Counted from the first letter of the stretch, positions 27,523 to 37,593 are shown. The stretch: DNA of 64,000 nt from Bacillus proteolyticus (GCF_001884065.1 NZ_MACH01000052.1:1-64000), one strand, 5' to 3'. Notes: a model not told the origin generated them from the sequence alone. Translations and numbers: made by a program.

Positions 27523-28292
27523 CGACAGATTTAATTACTGTAAAGCAAGTAACGAAAGCGTATGGAAGTAAAAATAAAGAAATCGCAGCGTTAAAAGGTA
27601 TATCACTTTCTATCCCAAAAGGAACAACGCTGGGCATTATTGGAGAGAGTGGTTCTGGAAAAACAACACTTGGTAAGCTCATAGCTGGGATCGAGCGTCC
27701 AACGTCTGGTGAAATTGATTATAACGGTCAAGTTGTTCACACGCTGAAGTCAGCTAATAAGCGGAATTTCTTACAGAAAGTACAGTTTATTTTTCAAGAT
27801 TCCACAGCTGCATTAAATCCGCGCTGGAAAGTACGCGATATTGTAACGGAAGGCTATATTTCATTCGGTTTAGGCGATAAAGGATTGAAAGATAAAGTCG
27901 CAGGTGATGCACTAGAGCGTGTTGGATTAGATAGACGATATATTGATCGTTACCCACACGAGTTTAGCGGTGGACAACGTCAACGTATCGCTATTGCAAG
28001 AGCGTTATTATGTGAGCCAGAAGTTTTAATCCTTGATGAACCAATTTCAGCATTAGATGTTTCACTGCAAATCCAAATTGTACATTTGCTGCAAAAGATT
28101 CAAAAGGAACAAGGCTATACATATTTATTTATCGCACATGATTTATCGATGGTTCACTATTTATGTGAAAAAGTGGCTGTCCTATATAAAGGAGAACTTG
28201 TTGAATTTGGAAATACGGACGAAGTGTTCCGTAATCCACAACATTCTTATACAAAAACATTATTAGCATCAACACCAAAAATTTCAGGTTAA
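27519..28292 (+). CDS. Oligopeptide ABC transporter ATPase, OppF/DppF family
   Basis: 257-residue second ATPase that pairs with the OppD-type subunit. Walker A GESGSGKTT near 43, FSGGQRQR near 150, Walker B VLILDEPISALDVS near 168. It is shorter than standard OppF (about 310) because it lacks the C-terminal oligopeptide/dipeptide domain. ATGA overlap with the upstream gene. Confidence 0.93.
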   Translation: MTTDLITVKQVTKAYGSKNKEIAALKGISLSIPKGTTLGIIGESGSGKTTLGKLIAGIERPTSGEIDYNGQVVHTLKSANKRNFLQKVQFIFQDSTAALNPRWKVRDIVTEGYISFGLGDKGLKDKVAGDALERVGLDRRYIDRYPHEFSGGQRQRIAIARALLCEPEVLILDEPISALDVSLQIQIVHLLQKIQKEQGYTYLFIAHDLSMVHYLCEKVAVLYKGELVEFGNTDEVFRNPQHSYTKTLLASTPKISG

Positions 28293-28305
28293 AGGAGAAT
28301 GTAGG

Positions 28306-29916
28306 ATGAAGAAGTTTTTACTGTTTGTCATTATGACTGTTTTAGCAATTACTTCTGTCGCTTGCGGTAAGAAAGAGACGCAAAAGGCGAGTGCTGGTAA
28401 GGGAGAGGGAGATCGATTAGTAACGAATATTGGTAGTGATCCATATACGCTTGATTCTGCCATTGCGACAGATAGCACGTCAGGTTACATAATTGGACAG
28501 TTGTTCTCAAGTTTATATACGCAAGATAGTGATGGGAAATATCAAAATGAATTGGCAGAGAAAGAAGAAGTAAATGCTGATGGAACTGAATATACAATTC
28601 ATTTAAAGAAAGATATTAAATGGTCAGATGGTTCTCCTATTACAGCAAATGATTTTGAGTTCGCATGGAAGCGATTATTAAACCCAAAAACAGGTTCTAT
28701 GAATGCGACAGAAATGTATTTTATTAAAGGAGCAGAGGCATATAATACTGGAAAAGGTGAAGAAGGACGAGTTGGCATTCAAGTCGTTGATCCTCAAACA
28801 TTAAAGGTAACACTTGAGCACCCAGTTGCTTCTATTAAACAAAAATTAGCAAGTTCATTATTTATTCCATTATCTAAAAAATCAATTGATGATAATAATA
28901 AATTAAAAACAGATCCAAAAGAGTTAATTACGAACGGACCATTCACGTTAAAAGAATGGAAGCATAACCAAGCTATTACAGTACAAAAAAATAAAGAATA
29001 CTATGATAAAAAGGTAACATTAAAAGAAATTGAGTTTCGTATTATTCCAGATTCTAAAACAGCGTACCAATTGTACAAGTCAAAAGAATTAGATTTACTA
29101 AGTGGTTTACCACAAGAGATGATTGAAAAAGAAAAAGGAAACAGAGAATATAAGCGTGTTGCAGGATTTTCATCTTATATTTATTCGTTTAACGTAGAAA
29201 AAGAGCCGTTTACAAATGCAAAAGTACGTAAAGCATTTTCATTAGCGGTTGATCGTAAGTTTATCGTTGAAAAACTGTATAAAAATAACGCACAAGAAGC
29301 ATATGCATTCGTTCCAGAAGGAGCAAAAACACAAGGTGGTCGTGATTTCCGTAAAGAAAAAGGTGATTACGTAAAATTTGATCCAACAGAAGCGAAAAAA
29401 TTATTAGAAGAGGGCATGAAAGAGCAAGGTTGGTCCACATTACCTGAAGTAACATTAAAATTCACTACAGATACACAACATAAAAAAGTAGCAGAAGCAA
29501 TGCAAGAAATGTTTAAGAAAAATCTTGGTGTAGATATTAAATTAGAAAATAAAGAGTGGAAGAGCTACATTGATACATATAAGCAAAGTGATTTCCAATT
29601 AGCTTATATGGGATGGGGCGGCTCTCTATTAGATCCAATTACTAAACTAGATTTATATGCAGGTGATGGTCCAAACAACTATGCGAAATGGCATAATAAA
29701 GAATTTGACGCTTTAGTAAAAGAAGCAGAAGTTGAACAAAACGAAGATAAGCGTTTTGACTTATTGCATAAAGCAGAAGATATTATGTTTGATGATACAC
29801 CATTAATCCCAATTATTTTCCCAAGTGCTTCGTATTTGCAAAAATCATCAGTATCTGGCGTCCAATTCATTATCGGGTCTAGTCCAGAACTAAGATATGC
29901 AAAAATAAAGAAGTAG
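28306..29916 (+). CDS. Oligopeptide-binding lipoprotein (OppA/DppE family)
   Basis: 536-residue SBP_bac_5 protein. Lipobox TSVACG (Cys about 20), the binding-domain signature LKKDIKWSDGSPITANDFEFAWKR near residue 100 and AFSLAVDRKFI near 310. Last gene of the S-box operon, 13 bp after the ATPase with a GGAGAATGTAGG ribosome site. It provides substrate specificity to this importer. Confidence 0.94.
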   Translation: MKKFLLFVIMTVLAITSVACGKKETQKASAGKGEGDRLVTNIGSDPYTLDSAIATDSTSGYIIGQLFSSLYTQDSDGKYQNELAEKEEVNADGTEYTIHLKKDIKWSDGSPITANDFEFAWKRLLNPKTGSMNATEMYFIKGAEAYNTGKGEEGRVGIQVVDPQTLKVTLEHPVASIKQKLASSLFIPLSKKSIDDNNKLKTDPKELITNGPFTLKEWKHNQAITVQKNKEYYDKKVTLKEIEFRIIPDSKTAYQLYKSKELDLLSGLPQEMIEKEKGNREYKRVAGFSSYIYSFNVEKEPFTNAKVRKAFSLAVDRKFIVEKLYKNNAQEAYAFVPEGAKTQGGRDFRKEKGDYVKFDPTEAKKLLEEGMKEQGWSTLPEVTLKFTTDTQHKKVAEAMQEMFKKNLGVDIKLENKEWKSYIDTYKQSDFQLAYMGWGGSLLDPITKLDLYAGDGPNNYAKWHNKEFDALVKEAEVEQNEDKRFDLLHKAEDIMFDDTPLIPIIFPSASYLQKSSVSGVQFIIGSSPELRYAKIKK

Positions 29917-29938
29917 GCAACCGCCTACTTCTTTATTT
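29903..29938. terminator. Bidirectional terminator
   Basis: A 16-bp perfect inverted repeat (AAATAAAGAAGTAGGC / GCCTACTTCTTTATTT) with a four-base loop serves the opp operon and the convergent lipoprotein. Confidence 0.92.
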
Positions 29939-30400
29939 TATTTCTCTTTTATATTCTTTCTTCGTTCCATCAGAGAAGACAACTTCTAAATCAAATTTTT
30001 GGTAGTCTTTATCAAGTTTGAACACATTTACTACTTGATCAATTACTTCTTGATCGGGTGTGTTTTTATCAAATTTTAATTCTTGTAGAAGAGGGCTTAA
30101 TTTTGTAATAGCTTCATCACCTGTTAATTTTACATCTGCTTTATGGTCTTCAACTTTTGCTTCCATTTTTTTATCGGCTGCTACATTTTTATAATCAGCT
30201 TCGTAGTCTTTCTTTGTATCCTGATAGTCCGCTTTTAAATCAAATTCATTGAAATTTAGCTTTAAATCAGCAGGAGCTTCGTTTTTTGCCTCTTCTGTAG
30301 TCTTTTTATTAGAAGTTGTGTCTTCTTTTGCAGGAGCTTTACATCCTGTTAATGCAGGTACTAGCATAAGAGCTAATAAAGCTGATAGTAAAATTCTCAT
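29933..30400 (-). CDS. YusW-family lipoprotein
   Basis: 155 residues. The signal peptide ends at LTGCK (Cys about 20), followed by a Lys/Glu linker and a YusW-type domain (about 50-155: NFNEFDLKADYQDTKKDYEA..., FDLEVVFSDGTKKEYKREIK). The frame extends to 30436, but the ATG at 30400 directly follows AAGGAGGAATTTATA. Function unknown. Confidence 0.82.
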   Translation of the reverse strand: MRILLSALLALMLVPALTGCKAPAKEDTTSNKKTTEEAKNEAPADLKLNFNEFDLKADYQDTKKDYEADYKNVAADKKMEAKVEDHKADVKLTGDEAITKLSPLLQELKFDKNTPDQEVIDQVVNVFKLDKDYQKFDLEVVFSDGTKKEYKREIK

Positions 30401-30543
30401 TATAAATTCCTCCTTATGTAAATTTGTTCTATACAAGTTTTTCCCAATTTCATGTAATTATGTATAAACCAAATAAATTATTTACTTAAGGGGGGACACA
30501 TGCTTATGTATTAATTAAATTGAAAAAACTTGTATGTATATAG

Positions 30544-30744
30544 GCATTTCAAACAATCGGCGAATTATTTCCCGCAACATATGCAGCGAATGGTTATTAC
30601 ACAATAATATTTTTGGGGGTTAGTTTAGAGAAAAATATTATTTCATTATTAGTCATTATATTAGTTACACAAGTGGTAGCGGTGGTTACTGTATCTATAA
30701 AAGGAATAGTAAAGAGAAAAAGTCATGTAGTTAAAGAAGTATAA
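30544..30744 (+). pseudogene. C-terminal remnant of a membrane transport permease (ABC-2-like)
   Basis: No start codon. The frame from 30544 reads AFQTIGELFPATYAANGYY, then a hydrophobic helix LLVIILVTQVVAVVTVSI and a basic end KRKSHVVKEV with a stop at 30744. An in-frame TAG lies just upstream. The FQTIGxxxPxTYA pattern is typical of the end of ABC-2/YhgE-type permeases. About 67 residues remain. Confidence 0.6.
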
Positions 30745-30749
30745 AATAA

Positions 30750-30785
30750 AAAAGGTACCCCACGAAGGATACCTTTTTTATTTTA
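30750..30785. terminator. Terminator of oppA (minus strand)
   Basis: AAAAAAGGTA / TACCTTTTTT hairpin just before the oppA stop. Confidence 0.8.
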
Positions 30786-32426
30786 TTATTTTGCAACTTC
30801 TGTCCACTTGTAGTTAAATTCACCGCCGAAATCAGTTGTTACAAGTCCTTTAATAAATCCGCGTTGTAAGTAAGAACGGCCTTGTTGGTATAAAGGAGCG
30901 ACAGCACCGTCTTGTAATAGAATTTTTTCAGCTTGCTTCATTGCTTCAAAGCGACCTTTTTCATCACCAGCTAAATCAGTTTTTACTTTACGAATAAGCT
31001 CGTCGTACTCTTTGTTAGAGTATTTATCGAAGTTATAAGCACTATCTGTTGTGAATAGATCTAAGAATGTAATAGGATCCGCGAAGTCAGGGCCCCAGCC
31101 ATCGATTCCGATTTCGTAATCACCACTTAATAGTAGTTTTAATTGTTGTTTACGTGGTTGAGGTTTTAAATTCACTGTTAATCCATCTAGATTCTTTTCT
31201 AATTCACCTTTTAAATATTCACCAGTTTTCTTAGCTAAAGCATTATCACTTGTTAATAGTTCAATTGTTACTTTGTCAGTACCAAGTTCTTGTTTCGCTT
31301 TTTTCCAGTTTTCTTTTGCAGATTTCACATCATCTTTGACTAGATTTCCATTCTCTTTACGGAAGTCATTACCGTCTGGACTTTTTGCGAATTTCGCAGG
31401 AACCATTCCTTCTGCTGGGATTGCACCGTTATTTAAAATTGTTTCTACGTACGCTTTTTTATTCATTGCTCCGTTAATAGCGAGGCGTGCATGTTGATTT
31501 TTTAATACTGCATTTTTCTGATTTAGTCGTAAGAATTGGATACCGACTTCAGCGCGTTCCTTGAAGTTTGAATCGTTCTTATACTTATCAACAAACTCCG
31601 CAGTTAAAGCAACACGGTCAATTTGTCCTGAATCATATAAGTTAACTTCTGTAGACTTATCTTTAACGACATTGAAGTTGATTTCTTCTAATTTTACAGT
31701 TTTAGCATCCCAATAGTTAGGGTTCTTCTTCAATTGGAAGCTTTGTTCATGTTTCCAGTTATCTAATGTGAAGGCACCGTTGTAAATTAAATGATTTGTT
31801 TCTAAACCATATTTATCACCTTGGGATTTTAAGTAATCTTCATTAATTGGTAAGAATGTTGAGAATGTCGTTAAGCTTAAGAAGTAGGGAACAGGGCGAT
31901 CTAGTTGTACTTCTAAAGTTTTGTCATCAAGAGCTTTGATGCCTAATTGATCAACTGGTAATTGTTTTTGGTTTATTTGTTTTGCATTCTGTATATCGAA
32001 GAATAAGAATGCATATTCAGCTGCTGTTTCAGGGCTTACGGCACGTTGCCAAGCGAAGACAAAGTCTTTTGCTGTTACAGGAGTACCGTTTGACCATTTT
32101 GAATCACGCAGGTGGAATGTATATTTTGTTTTATCGGGACTAACGTCAACCGACTCAGCAACACCAGGAATTGGTTTATTATCTTCTCCCATTGCATATA
32201 AACCTTCAAAAACATTTCGCATTACATTCATGGATTCCCCGTCTGTTGCCTTTGCAACATCCATTGTTGGAATTTCTGAAGCAAATGATAAGTTAATCGC
32301 TTGTTTATCAGGTGCTTTATCGTTTGCTTTCGCTCCGCTCGCATTATCTTTATTTCCCCCACAAGCAGTTAGTAGTAGACTTGCCCCTAAAACAGATGCA
32401 ACAACAGGTACAACTTTTTTCTTCAT
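30786..32426 (-). CDS. oppA: Oligopeptide-binding lipoprotein OppA, paralogue 1
   Basis: 546-residue SBP_bac_5 protein. Lipobox LLTACGG (Cys about 22), signature YTFHLRDSKWSNGTPVTAKD near residue 105 and a C-terminal GWGPDFADPITFLDLF near 445. Nearly co-linear with the neighbouring 546-residue paralogue at 32810-34450, so the two arose by tandem duplication. No S-box precedes this copy. GGGAGGAAAGAACA precedes the ATG. No permease or ATPase genes adjoin, so it must work with a transporter encoded elsewhere. Confidence 0.94.
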   Translation of the reverse strand: MKKKVVPVVASVLGASLLLTACGGNKDNASGAKANDKAPDKQAINLSFASEIPTMDVAKATDGESMNVMRNVFEGLYAMGEDNKPIPGVAESVDVSPDKTKYTFHLRDSKWSNGTPVTAKDFVFAWQRAVSPETAAEYAFLFFDIQNAKQINQKQLPVDQLGIKALDDKTLEVQLDRPVPYFLSLTTFSTFLPINEDYLKSQGDKYGLETNHLIYNGAFTLDNWKHEQSFQLKKNPNYWDAKTVKLEEINFNVVKDKSTEVNLYDSGQIDRVALTAEFVDKYKNDSNFKERAEVGIQFLRLNQKNAVLKNQHARLAINGAMNKKAYVETILNNGAIPAEGMVPAKFAKSPDGNDFRKENGNLVKDDVKSAKENWKKAKQELGTDKVTIELLTSDNALAKKTGEYLKGELEKNLDGLTVNLKPQPRKQQLKLLLSGDYEIGIDGWGPDFADPITFLDLFTTDSAYNFDKYSNKEYDELIRKVKTDLAGDEKGRFEAMKQAEKILLQDGAVAPLYQQGRSYLQRGFIKGLVTTDFGGEFNYKWTEVAK

Positions 32427-32809
32427 TGTTCTTTCCTCCCTAAATGTGTTGTTCGTAACGTCATAATGTCCATGTCTTGAAGTAGCTATAGAAAGAGATA
32501 AAACCTAGTATGAGTATTTGTTTATAGGTAATCATGTGTTCTATATGTATATACATGTTGAACTATAATTTATCGTTATATGTTTCAACGTAGTAGACAT
32601 TATATTTTGATGGTTAAATATTTCGTTTCTTTGATTATTTAGAATATTAACACCAGAAAGAACTATATGTCAATAATAAAAATAAAGTGTTAATTTCTTG
32701 GAATAATATATTAAAAAAGTAGATTCACTCATATTAAGGAATCTACTTTTAGTATATTTTGCCAAAAAACAATGGGGGTTGGTGGAAATACGCTGTTTAA
32801 AGTTTCACT
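32427..32809. other. Intergenic region between the two oppA genes
   Basis: Holds the oppA1 upstream region, the terminator of oppA2 (32713-32753) and a short repeat fragment at 32790-32814. No small gene or riboswitch seen. Confidence 0.6.
32713..32753 (-). terminator. Terminator of oppA paralogue 2
   Basis: AAAGTAGATTC / GAATCTACTTT hairpin with T tract on the minus strand. Confidence 0.85.
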
Positions 32810-32814
32810 TTATT
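32790..32814 (+). repeat. 3' fragment of the interspersed repeat
   Basis: TTTAAAGTTTCACTTTATTT shares 18 identical bases with the end of the element at 24147-24236. The stop codon of oppA paralogue 2 lies inside it. Confidence 0.45.
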
Positions 32815-34450
32815 TTTCAATTTTTGCCCATTTGAAGTTTAATTGACCAGCAAAGTCTACTTGTACAATGCCTTTTACATAAGATTTCTCTAAATAAGAT
32901 TCGCCTTTTTGGTAAAGAGGAGCGATAACAGAGTCTTTAAATAATATTTTCTCGGATGCTAGTAATGCTTCCCAGCGAGCTTTTTCATCACCAGCTAAAG
33001 TCGTTTTAACTTTCTCAATTGTTTCATCGAACTCTTTATTAGAGTAATGATCTAAGTTGTAAGGGTTATTCGTTGTAAACAATTCAAGGAATGTAATTGG
33101 ATCAGCAAAATCAGGGCTCCAGCCATCAATTCCGATTTCGTAGTCGCCTTTTAGTAAGAGTGAAACTTGTTGTTTACGTGGTTGCGGTTTTATATTTACT
33201 GTTAAGCCCTCTAAATTCTTTTCTAATTGTCCTTTTAGGAACTCACCAGTCTTCTTCTCAAGGTCACCGTCACTTGTTAATAATTCTAATGTTATCTTTT
33301 CAGAACCTAGTTCTTTTTTTGCTTTTTTCCATAATTCTTGTGCAGATTTCGTATCAACTTTTGTTAAATCGCCGTTTGTAGTACGGAAGTCTTTTCCATC
33401 AGGACCTTTTGCAAAGTTTTTCGGCACGAGACTAAAGGTTGGTGTAGAGCCATCATTTAATAACGTATTTACAAAGGATTTTCGATCAATTGTTTGATCG
33501 ATTGCTTGGCGTGCAGAAACGTTTTGAAGTACTTTGTTTTGTTGATTCATACGTAAAAACTGTACCCCTACATTCGGACGTTCTTTGAAGTTAGTATCCT
33601 TTTTATATTTATCAACGAAATCAGATGTTAGTTTTATACGGTCTAATTGTTTGGATTCGAATAAATTTACTTCTGTTGATTTCTCTTTCACAACGTTGAA
33701 ATTGATTTCTTCGAGTTTGACATTATCTTTATCCCAATAGGTAGGGTTTTTCTTAAATTTAAAGCTTTGTTCGTGCTTCCAATCACTTAGTGTAAAAGCT
33801 CCGTTATACAAAATTGTATTATCTTCTAAAGCGTACTTATCACCTTGTGCTTTAAAGAATTCCTCGTTAATTGGTAAAAATGTTGGGAACGCCGTTAAGC
33901 TAATAAAGTACGGAACAGGACGCTCTAATTCTACCTCAAACGTATGGTCATCAACTGCTTTTACACCAAGTTGATCGGCTGGAAGCTCTTTGTTGTTAAT
34001 TTTTGTTGCGTTTTTAATATCAAAGAATAGAAATGCATATTCAGAGGCTGTTGCTGGATCGACAGCTCTTTGCCAAGCGAAGACAAAATCTTTCGCGGTA
34101 ACAGGAGTGCCGTTTGACCATTTTGAATCTCGTAAATGGAATGTGTACTTCGTTTTATCGCCATTTACTTCATGAGATTTTGCAACGCCAGGGACAGGTT
34201 TGTTACCTTCACCAAGATTATACAAACCTTCAAATACGTTTCTCATTACTTGACCAGAATCAGTATCTGTAGCACGAGCTGTATCCATTGTTCGTATTTC
34301 AGAAGGTGAAGATAAGTTTAAAACCTGTTTACTAGGTGCCTCGTCTTTTGCATTTGCTCCGCTAGCTTCGTTTTTATAACTACCGCAACCAGCTAATAAA
34401 ATACTTACTCCTACAACTGATGCAATACCGGGTACAAACTTCTTTTTCAT
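32810..34450 (-). CDS. oppA: Oligopeptide-binding lipoprotein OppA, paralogue 2 (S-box controlled)
   Basis: 546-residue SBP_bac_5 protein, co-linear with paralogue 1 and sharing long identical stretches such as HLRDSKWSNGTPVTAKDF and EIGIDGWSPDFADPITF. Lipobox LLAGCGS (Cys about 22). It follows a complete SAM-I riboswitch, unlike its neighbour, so this copy is probably specialised for methionine peptides (inference). TAGGAGGAAAATCAA precedes the ATG. Confidence 0.94.
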   Translation of the reverse strand: MKKKFVPGIASVVGVSILLAGCGSYKNEASGANAKDEAPSKQVLNLSSPSEIRTMDTARATDTDSGQVMRNVFEGLYNLGEGNKPVPGVAKSHEVNGDKTKYTFHLRDSKWSNGTPVTAKDFVFAWQRAVDPATASEYAFLFFDIKNATKINNKELPADQLGVKAVDDHTFEVELERPVPYFISLTAFPTFLPINEEFFKAQGDKYALEDNTILYNGAFTLSDWKHEQSFKFKKNPTYWDKDNVKLEEINFNVVKEKSTEVNLFESKQLDRIKLTSDFVDKYKKDTNFKERPNVGVQFLRMNQQNKVLQNVSARQAIDQTIDRKSFVNTLLNDGSTPTFSLVPKNFAKGPDGKDFRTTNGDLTKVDTKSAQELWKKAKKELGSEKITLELLTSDGDLEKKTGEFLKGQLEKNLEGLTVNIKPQPRKQQVSLLLKGDYEIGIDGWSPDFADPITFLELFTTNNPYNLDHYSNKEFDETIEKVKTTLAGDEKARWEALLASEKILFKDSVIAPLYQKGESYLEKSYVKGIVQVDFAGQLNFKWAKIEK

Positions 34451-34504
34451 TTGATTTTCCTCCTAAATAATTAAGTTTGGATGATGATGAGGGAAATGAA
34501 AAAT

Positions 34505-34689
34505 AAAAAATCCCTCTTTTCATATTGAGAAAGAGGGATTTTTACGTACAAGTTATGCACCCGTATATAAACGAAGTCCCTCATTCTATCTTTCAAGCAT
34601 AAAGCTTGCAGGAAGTGGCACAGTATTCAAAATGAACCTGCTGCCGAGGTTTCAAAGGGCCAGTCCCTCCACCTCTCTTGATACAATGA
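34505..34689 (-). ncRNA. SAM-I (S-box) riboswitch controlling oppA paralogue 2
   Basis: On the minus strand CAAGAGAGGTGGAGGGACTG, CCCTTTGAAACCTCGGCAGC and GTGCCACTTCCTGCAAG followed by CTTGAAAGATAGAATG form the S-box core (34582-34689). A terminator AAAAATCCCTCTTT / AAAGAGGGATTTTT lies at 34505-34543. Confidence 0.95.
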
Positions 34690-34807
34690 GTAAACGAATA
34701 AATTTTATTAATTTTTGTGTTTCTTTGATAATTCAAAATCTTACACCTTAGATAATGAAGTGTCAATCAAATGGAATATAGTTTAAATTTTCAGTTTTTT
34801 TAAAGTG

Positions 34808-34837
34808 AAAAAACCACTGCACATGGCAGTGGTTTTT
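34808..34837 (-). terminator. Terminator of the aldo/keto reductase gene
   Basis: AAAAACCACTGC / GCAGTGGTTTTT hairpin downstream of the stop on the minus strand. Confidence 0.88.
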
Positions 34838-34840
34838 CTA

Positions 34841-35674
34841 CTAGAAGTTAAAATTATCTGGATCTGGACCAACGCGATGATCCTCATTTAGAGCTTGAAT
34901 TGCTTTCATATCATCCGAGCTTAATTCAAAATCAAAGATGTTCGCATTTTCAATGATACGGTGTTCTTTAATTGATTTAGGAATCGTTACAACTTCATTT
35001 TGTAGATCCCAGCGTAGAATCACTTGTGCAGTCGATTTATTATATTTGGTAGCAATTTCTTGTAATGTTGGGTGATCTAGTAGTTGTCCTTGCATTAATG
35101 GTGACCAAGCTTCAAGCTGAATACCATTCTCTTTACAGAAAGTGTGCAATTCTTCTTGTGCTAAACGTGGATGGTATTCCACTTGGTTAACCATAGGCTT
35201 AATTTCAGCAATTTCAAATACGTCTTGCAAATGGTGAATATGGAAATTACTCACACCAATAGCGCGCACACGACCATCTTTATAAAGTTGCTCTAAAGCT
35301 TTCCATGATTCAGTGTATTTTCCTTTTACAGGCCAATGTACTAAATATAAATCTAAATATTCCAGACCTAATTTTTCTAATGTAGTTTCAAATGCTTGTA
35401 ATGTTGACTCGTAACCTTGATCGCTATTCCATACTTTTGATGTGATAAATAATTCTTCACGTGGAATACCTGATTCACGGATTGCTTGTCCAACGCCTTC
35501 TTCATTTTTATATATGGCAGCTGTATCGATACTACGATATCCATTTTTAATAGCTGCTTTTACAGAATCAATTACTTCTGATCCGTCTTCTACTTTAAAA
35601 ACACCTAAACCGAACCAAGGCATTTTTACGCCGTTATGTAATGTTGTGTAGTCGTTTAAACTTGTTAAAGTCAT
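34841..35674 (-). CDS. Aldo/keto reductase (YvgN/YtbE type)
   Basis: 277-residue NADPH-dependent reductase, likely acting on methylglyoxal/glyoxal or 2,5-diketogluconate. Catalytic tetrad visible: Asp and Tyr in [15 protein letters not shown] (about 50-65), Lys in ITSKVW (about 80), His in [10 protein letters not shown] (about 110). NADP-binding [20 protein letters not shown] near 230. The frame runs upstream to 35746, but the ATG at 35674 follows AGGGGGAATTAAT and gives the normal N-terminus. It starts 1 bp after the proC stop, forming an operon with it. Confidence 0.92.
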   Translation of the reverse strand: MTLTSLNDYTTLHNGVKMPWFGLGVFKVEDGSEVIDSVKAAIKNGYRSIDTAAIYKNEEGVGQAIRESGIPREELFITSKVWNSDQGYESTLQAFETTLEKLGLEYLDLYLVHWPVKGKYTESWKALEQLYKDGRVRAIGVSNFHIHHLQDVFEIAEIKPMVNQVEYHPRLAQEELHTFCKENGIQLEAWSPLMQGQLLDHPTLQEIATKYNKSTAQVILRWDLQNEVVTIPKSIKEHRIIENANIFDFELSSDDMKAIQALNEDHRVGPDPDNFNF

Positions 35675-35675
35675 A

Positions 35676-36479
35676 TTAATTCCCCCTAGCTTTTTTATTG
35701 GTCGCTTCAATTGCTTGTTGAATGACTTCTGAAAAATTATTTTCATATAGAACTTTTAAACCTTCAGCCGTTGAACCTCCTGGTGTTGTTACTTGTTCAC
35801 GTAACATAGCTGGATCCTGGTTTTGCTGGAGCATAGCGGCAGAGCCAGCGATCATTTGAATGACAAGATGTTTTGCTGTTTCCTCATCAATTCCATAGCT
35901 TTTCGTTGCTTCAATTAAACCTTCAGCAAAGTGATAGAGAAAAGCAGGTGCACTACCAGTAACTGCGGTAAGTTGGTGAACTTCCTCTTCGGTACAAAAC
36001 TGCGAGGTACCAATACCTCTTAAAAGAAGTTGTAACGTTTCATGATGTCGTTGCTCTACGGAATTTCCCGTCGTGTATAAAGAGATAGACTTGCCAATTT
36101 CAGCAGCTGTATTTGGCATAATCCAGGCAACAGGTGTCCCTTGAGGAAGTCTTTCTTCTAGATAAGATGGTCCGATTCCGGCAGCAACTGTCACGACAAA
36201 TTGATCAGTTAGAAGAGGCGATAGATCCGCTAATAGCTGTTCATGTGCAACAGGCGGCATTGCTAAAACAATTGTATCTACAGATTTAATATGCTGCTTC
36301 CAATCCGTTGTAATCGATAGATCATATTGAGTTTGTAGTTGCGTTAGTTTTTCTATGTTACTTCGATTGGAAACAATAATTTCTTCGATGTATTCTTTAC
36401 TTGTTGTAAGTAGTCCAGCAAATATAGCTTCTGCCATACGACCGGCACCAATAAATAAAATTCGATGTTTATTAGGCAT
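35676..36479 (-). CDS. proC: Pyrroline-5-carboxylate reductase
   Basis: Last step of proline synthesis (P5C to proline with NAD(P)H). 267 residues. N-terminal Rossmann motif [17 protein letters not shown] (about 5-21), and the C-terminal P5CR signature [19 protein letters not shown] near 230 preceded by [19 protein letters not shown] near 165. B. subtilis has several such paralogues (ProG, ProH, ProI), and which one this matches is not certain. Confidence 0.93.
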   Translation of the reverse strand: MPNKHRILFIGAGRMAEAIFAGLLTTSKEYIEEIIVSNRSNIEKLTQLQTQYDLSITTDWKQHIKSVDTIVLAMPPVAHEQLLADLSPLLTDQFVVTVAAGIGPSYLEERLPQGTPVAWIMPNTAAEIGKSISLYTTGNSVEQRHHETLQLLLRGIGTSQFCTEEEVHQLTAVTGSAPAFLYHFAEGLIEATKSYGIDEETAKHLVIQMIAGSAAMLQQNQDPAMLREQVTTPGGSTAEGLKVLYENNFSEVIQQAIEATNKKARGN

Positions 36480-36645
36480 ATCCTTTATTCCTTTCTGATG
36501 AGAATATGTTATAAAAACGATACCATTTTTAAGAGAATTTTGTAAAAAGAAACGGCTTGTAGTGGAGAGAATACAATTGGAGGGAAGGGAGGCTATATAA
36601 AAAGAACTATGAAGATTATTATATTTGAAAAATAGTTATAATCAA

Positions 36646-36677
36646 AAATCCCTGAAGCATTTATGCTTCAGGGATTG
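36646..36677 (-). terminator. Terminator of glcU
   Basis: AATCCCTGAAGCAT / ATGCTTCAGGGATT hairpin 14 bp after the gene. Confidence 0.88.
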
Positions 36678-36690
36678 ATAAATTATAAGC

Positions 36691-37542
36691 TTATGCTTTC
36701 GTCATACCAAGCAATACAGCGCCACCGATAATTAAAACACTACCTAGTGCAATAAAGATCAATTGACGTTTTGTTTTCTTTTCACCTAAGAATACAATCG
36801 CACCGAATGTTGAGATAACGATTCCAGTTTGAGATAATGGGAAGCTTGTTGCTACTCCGACACGTGGTAATGAAAGAAGTAAGAATAAGTTTCCTGTTCC
36901 CCATAGTAAACCAGATAAAGCATTACGAATTGCATATTTGTTAAATGGTTTATGTTTAGATGTCAGTACAACCGCACCAACAAACATACCAACTGCTTGT
37001 GGTAAAATAGCAGACCAACCATCAATGTTATACCAACGAATAATAATTACGTATACAAGATAGCCAAAAGTAGAAACAATTAAAGTGAGAAGTCCCTTTT
37101 TCAATTGTCCTGGTGGCTGAGCATTTTCTTTATCGTCTAGTGATGTGAATACAACACCGACTACGATTAATAGGATTGCAATCGTTCCCAGAACAATCGT
37201 CGTAGTAGTAGTCCACTCACGGAAAGCGATAACTCCAAAGATAGAAGTTGCAACAAGCTGCATACCAGTAGAAATAGTTACAGTAGTTGAAACACCTAGT
37301 TTTTCAACTGTTTTTAATTGGTTTACTTGTCCTAAAGCCCAGAATAAACCTGAAATAAAACCAACAATCAAGACTGTCATTGTTAAAGTTGGTTGAGTAA
37401 ATACATACATAATTGTTGCGAAGAATAGAGCACCGATTGTCATACCTACCGTTTGGCTGTATGCACCACCGCCCATTTTTACGCTTACTAATAAGATGTT
37501 TCCCCATGCGATTGCAGGAAGAAGCGCTAATAAAATGTCCAT
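36691..37542 (-). CDS. glcU: Glucose uptake protein, GRP family (DMT superfamily)
   Basis: 283-residue permease with ten predicted membrane segments. Opening MDILLALLPAIAWGNILLVSVKMGGGAYSQ is the GRP (glucose/ribose porter) signature. Mid-sequence HKPFNKYAIRNALSGLLWGTGNL near 205 is also conserved. Takes up glucose independently of the PTS, likely with protons. Its leader contains a long-armed hairpin at 37594-37636. Confidence 0.9.
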   Translation of the reverse strand: MDILLALLPAIAWGNILLVSVKMGGGAYSQTVGMTIGALFFATIMYVFTQPTLTMTVLIVGFISGLFWALGQVNQLKTVEKLGVSTTVTISTGMQLVATSIFGVIAFREWTTTTTIVLGTIAILLIVVGVVFTSLDDKENAQPPGQLKKGLLTLIVSTFGYLVYVIIIRWYNIDGWSAILPQAVGMFVGAVVLTSKHKPFNKYAIRNALSGLLWGTGNLFLLLSLPRVGVATSFPLSQTGIVISTFGAIVFLGEKKTKRQLIFIALGSVLIIGGAVLLGMTKA

Positions 37543-37593
37543 TACAAGACTCCCTTCGGTTTTCTATACCAATATAATTACATATCGTTCTAA

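Noticed and set aside
36600-36640. MKIIIFEK mini-ORF upstream of proC
   Set aside because: Eight codons only, on the strand opposite to proC and glcU, with no other support.
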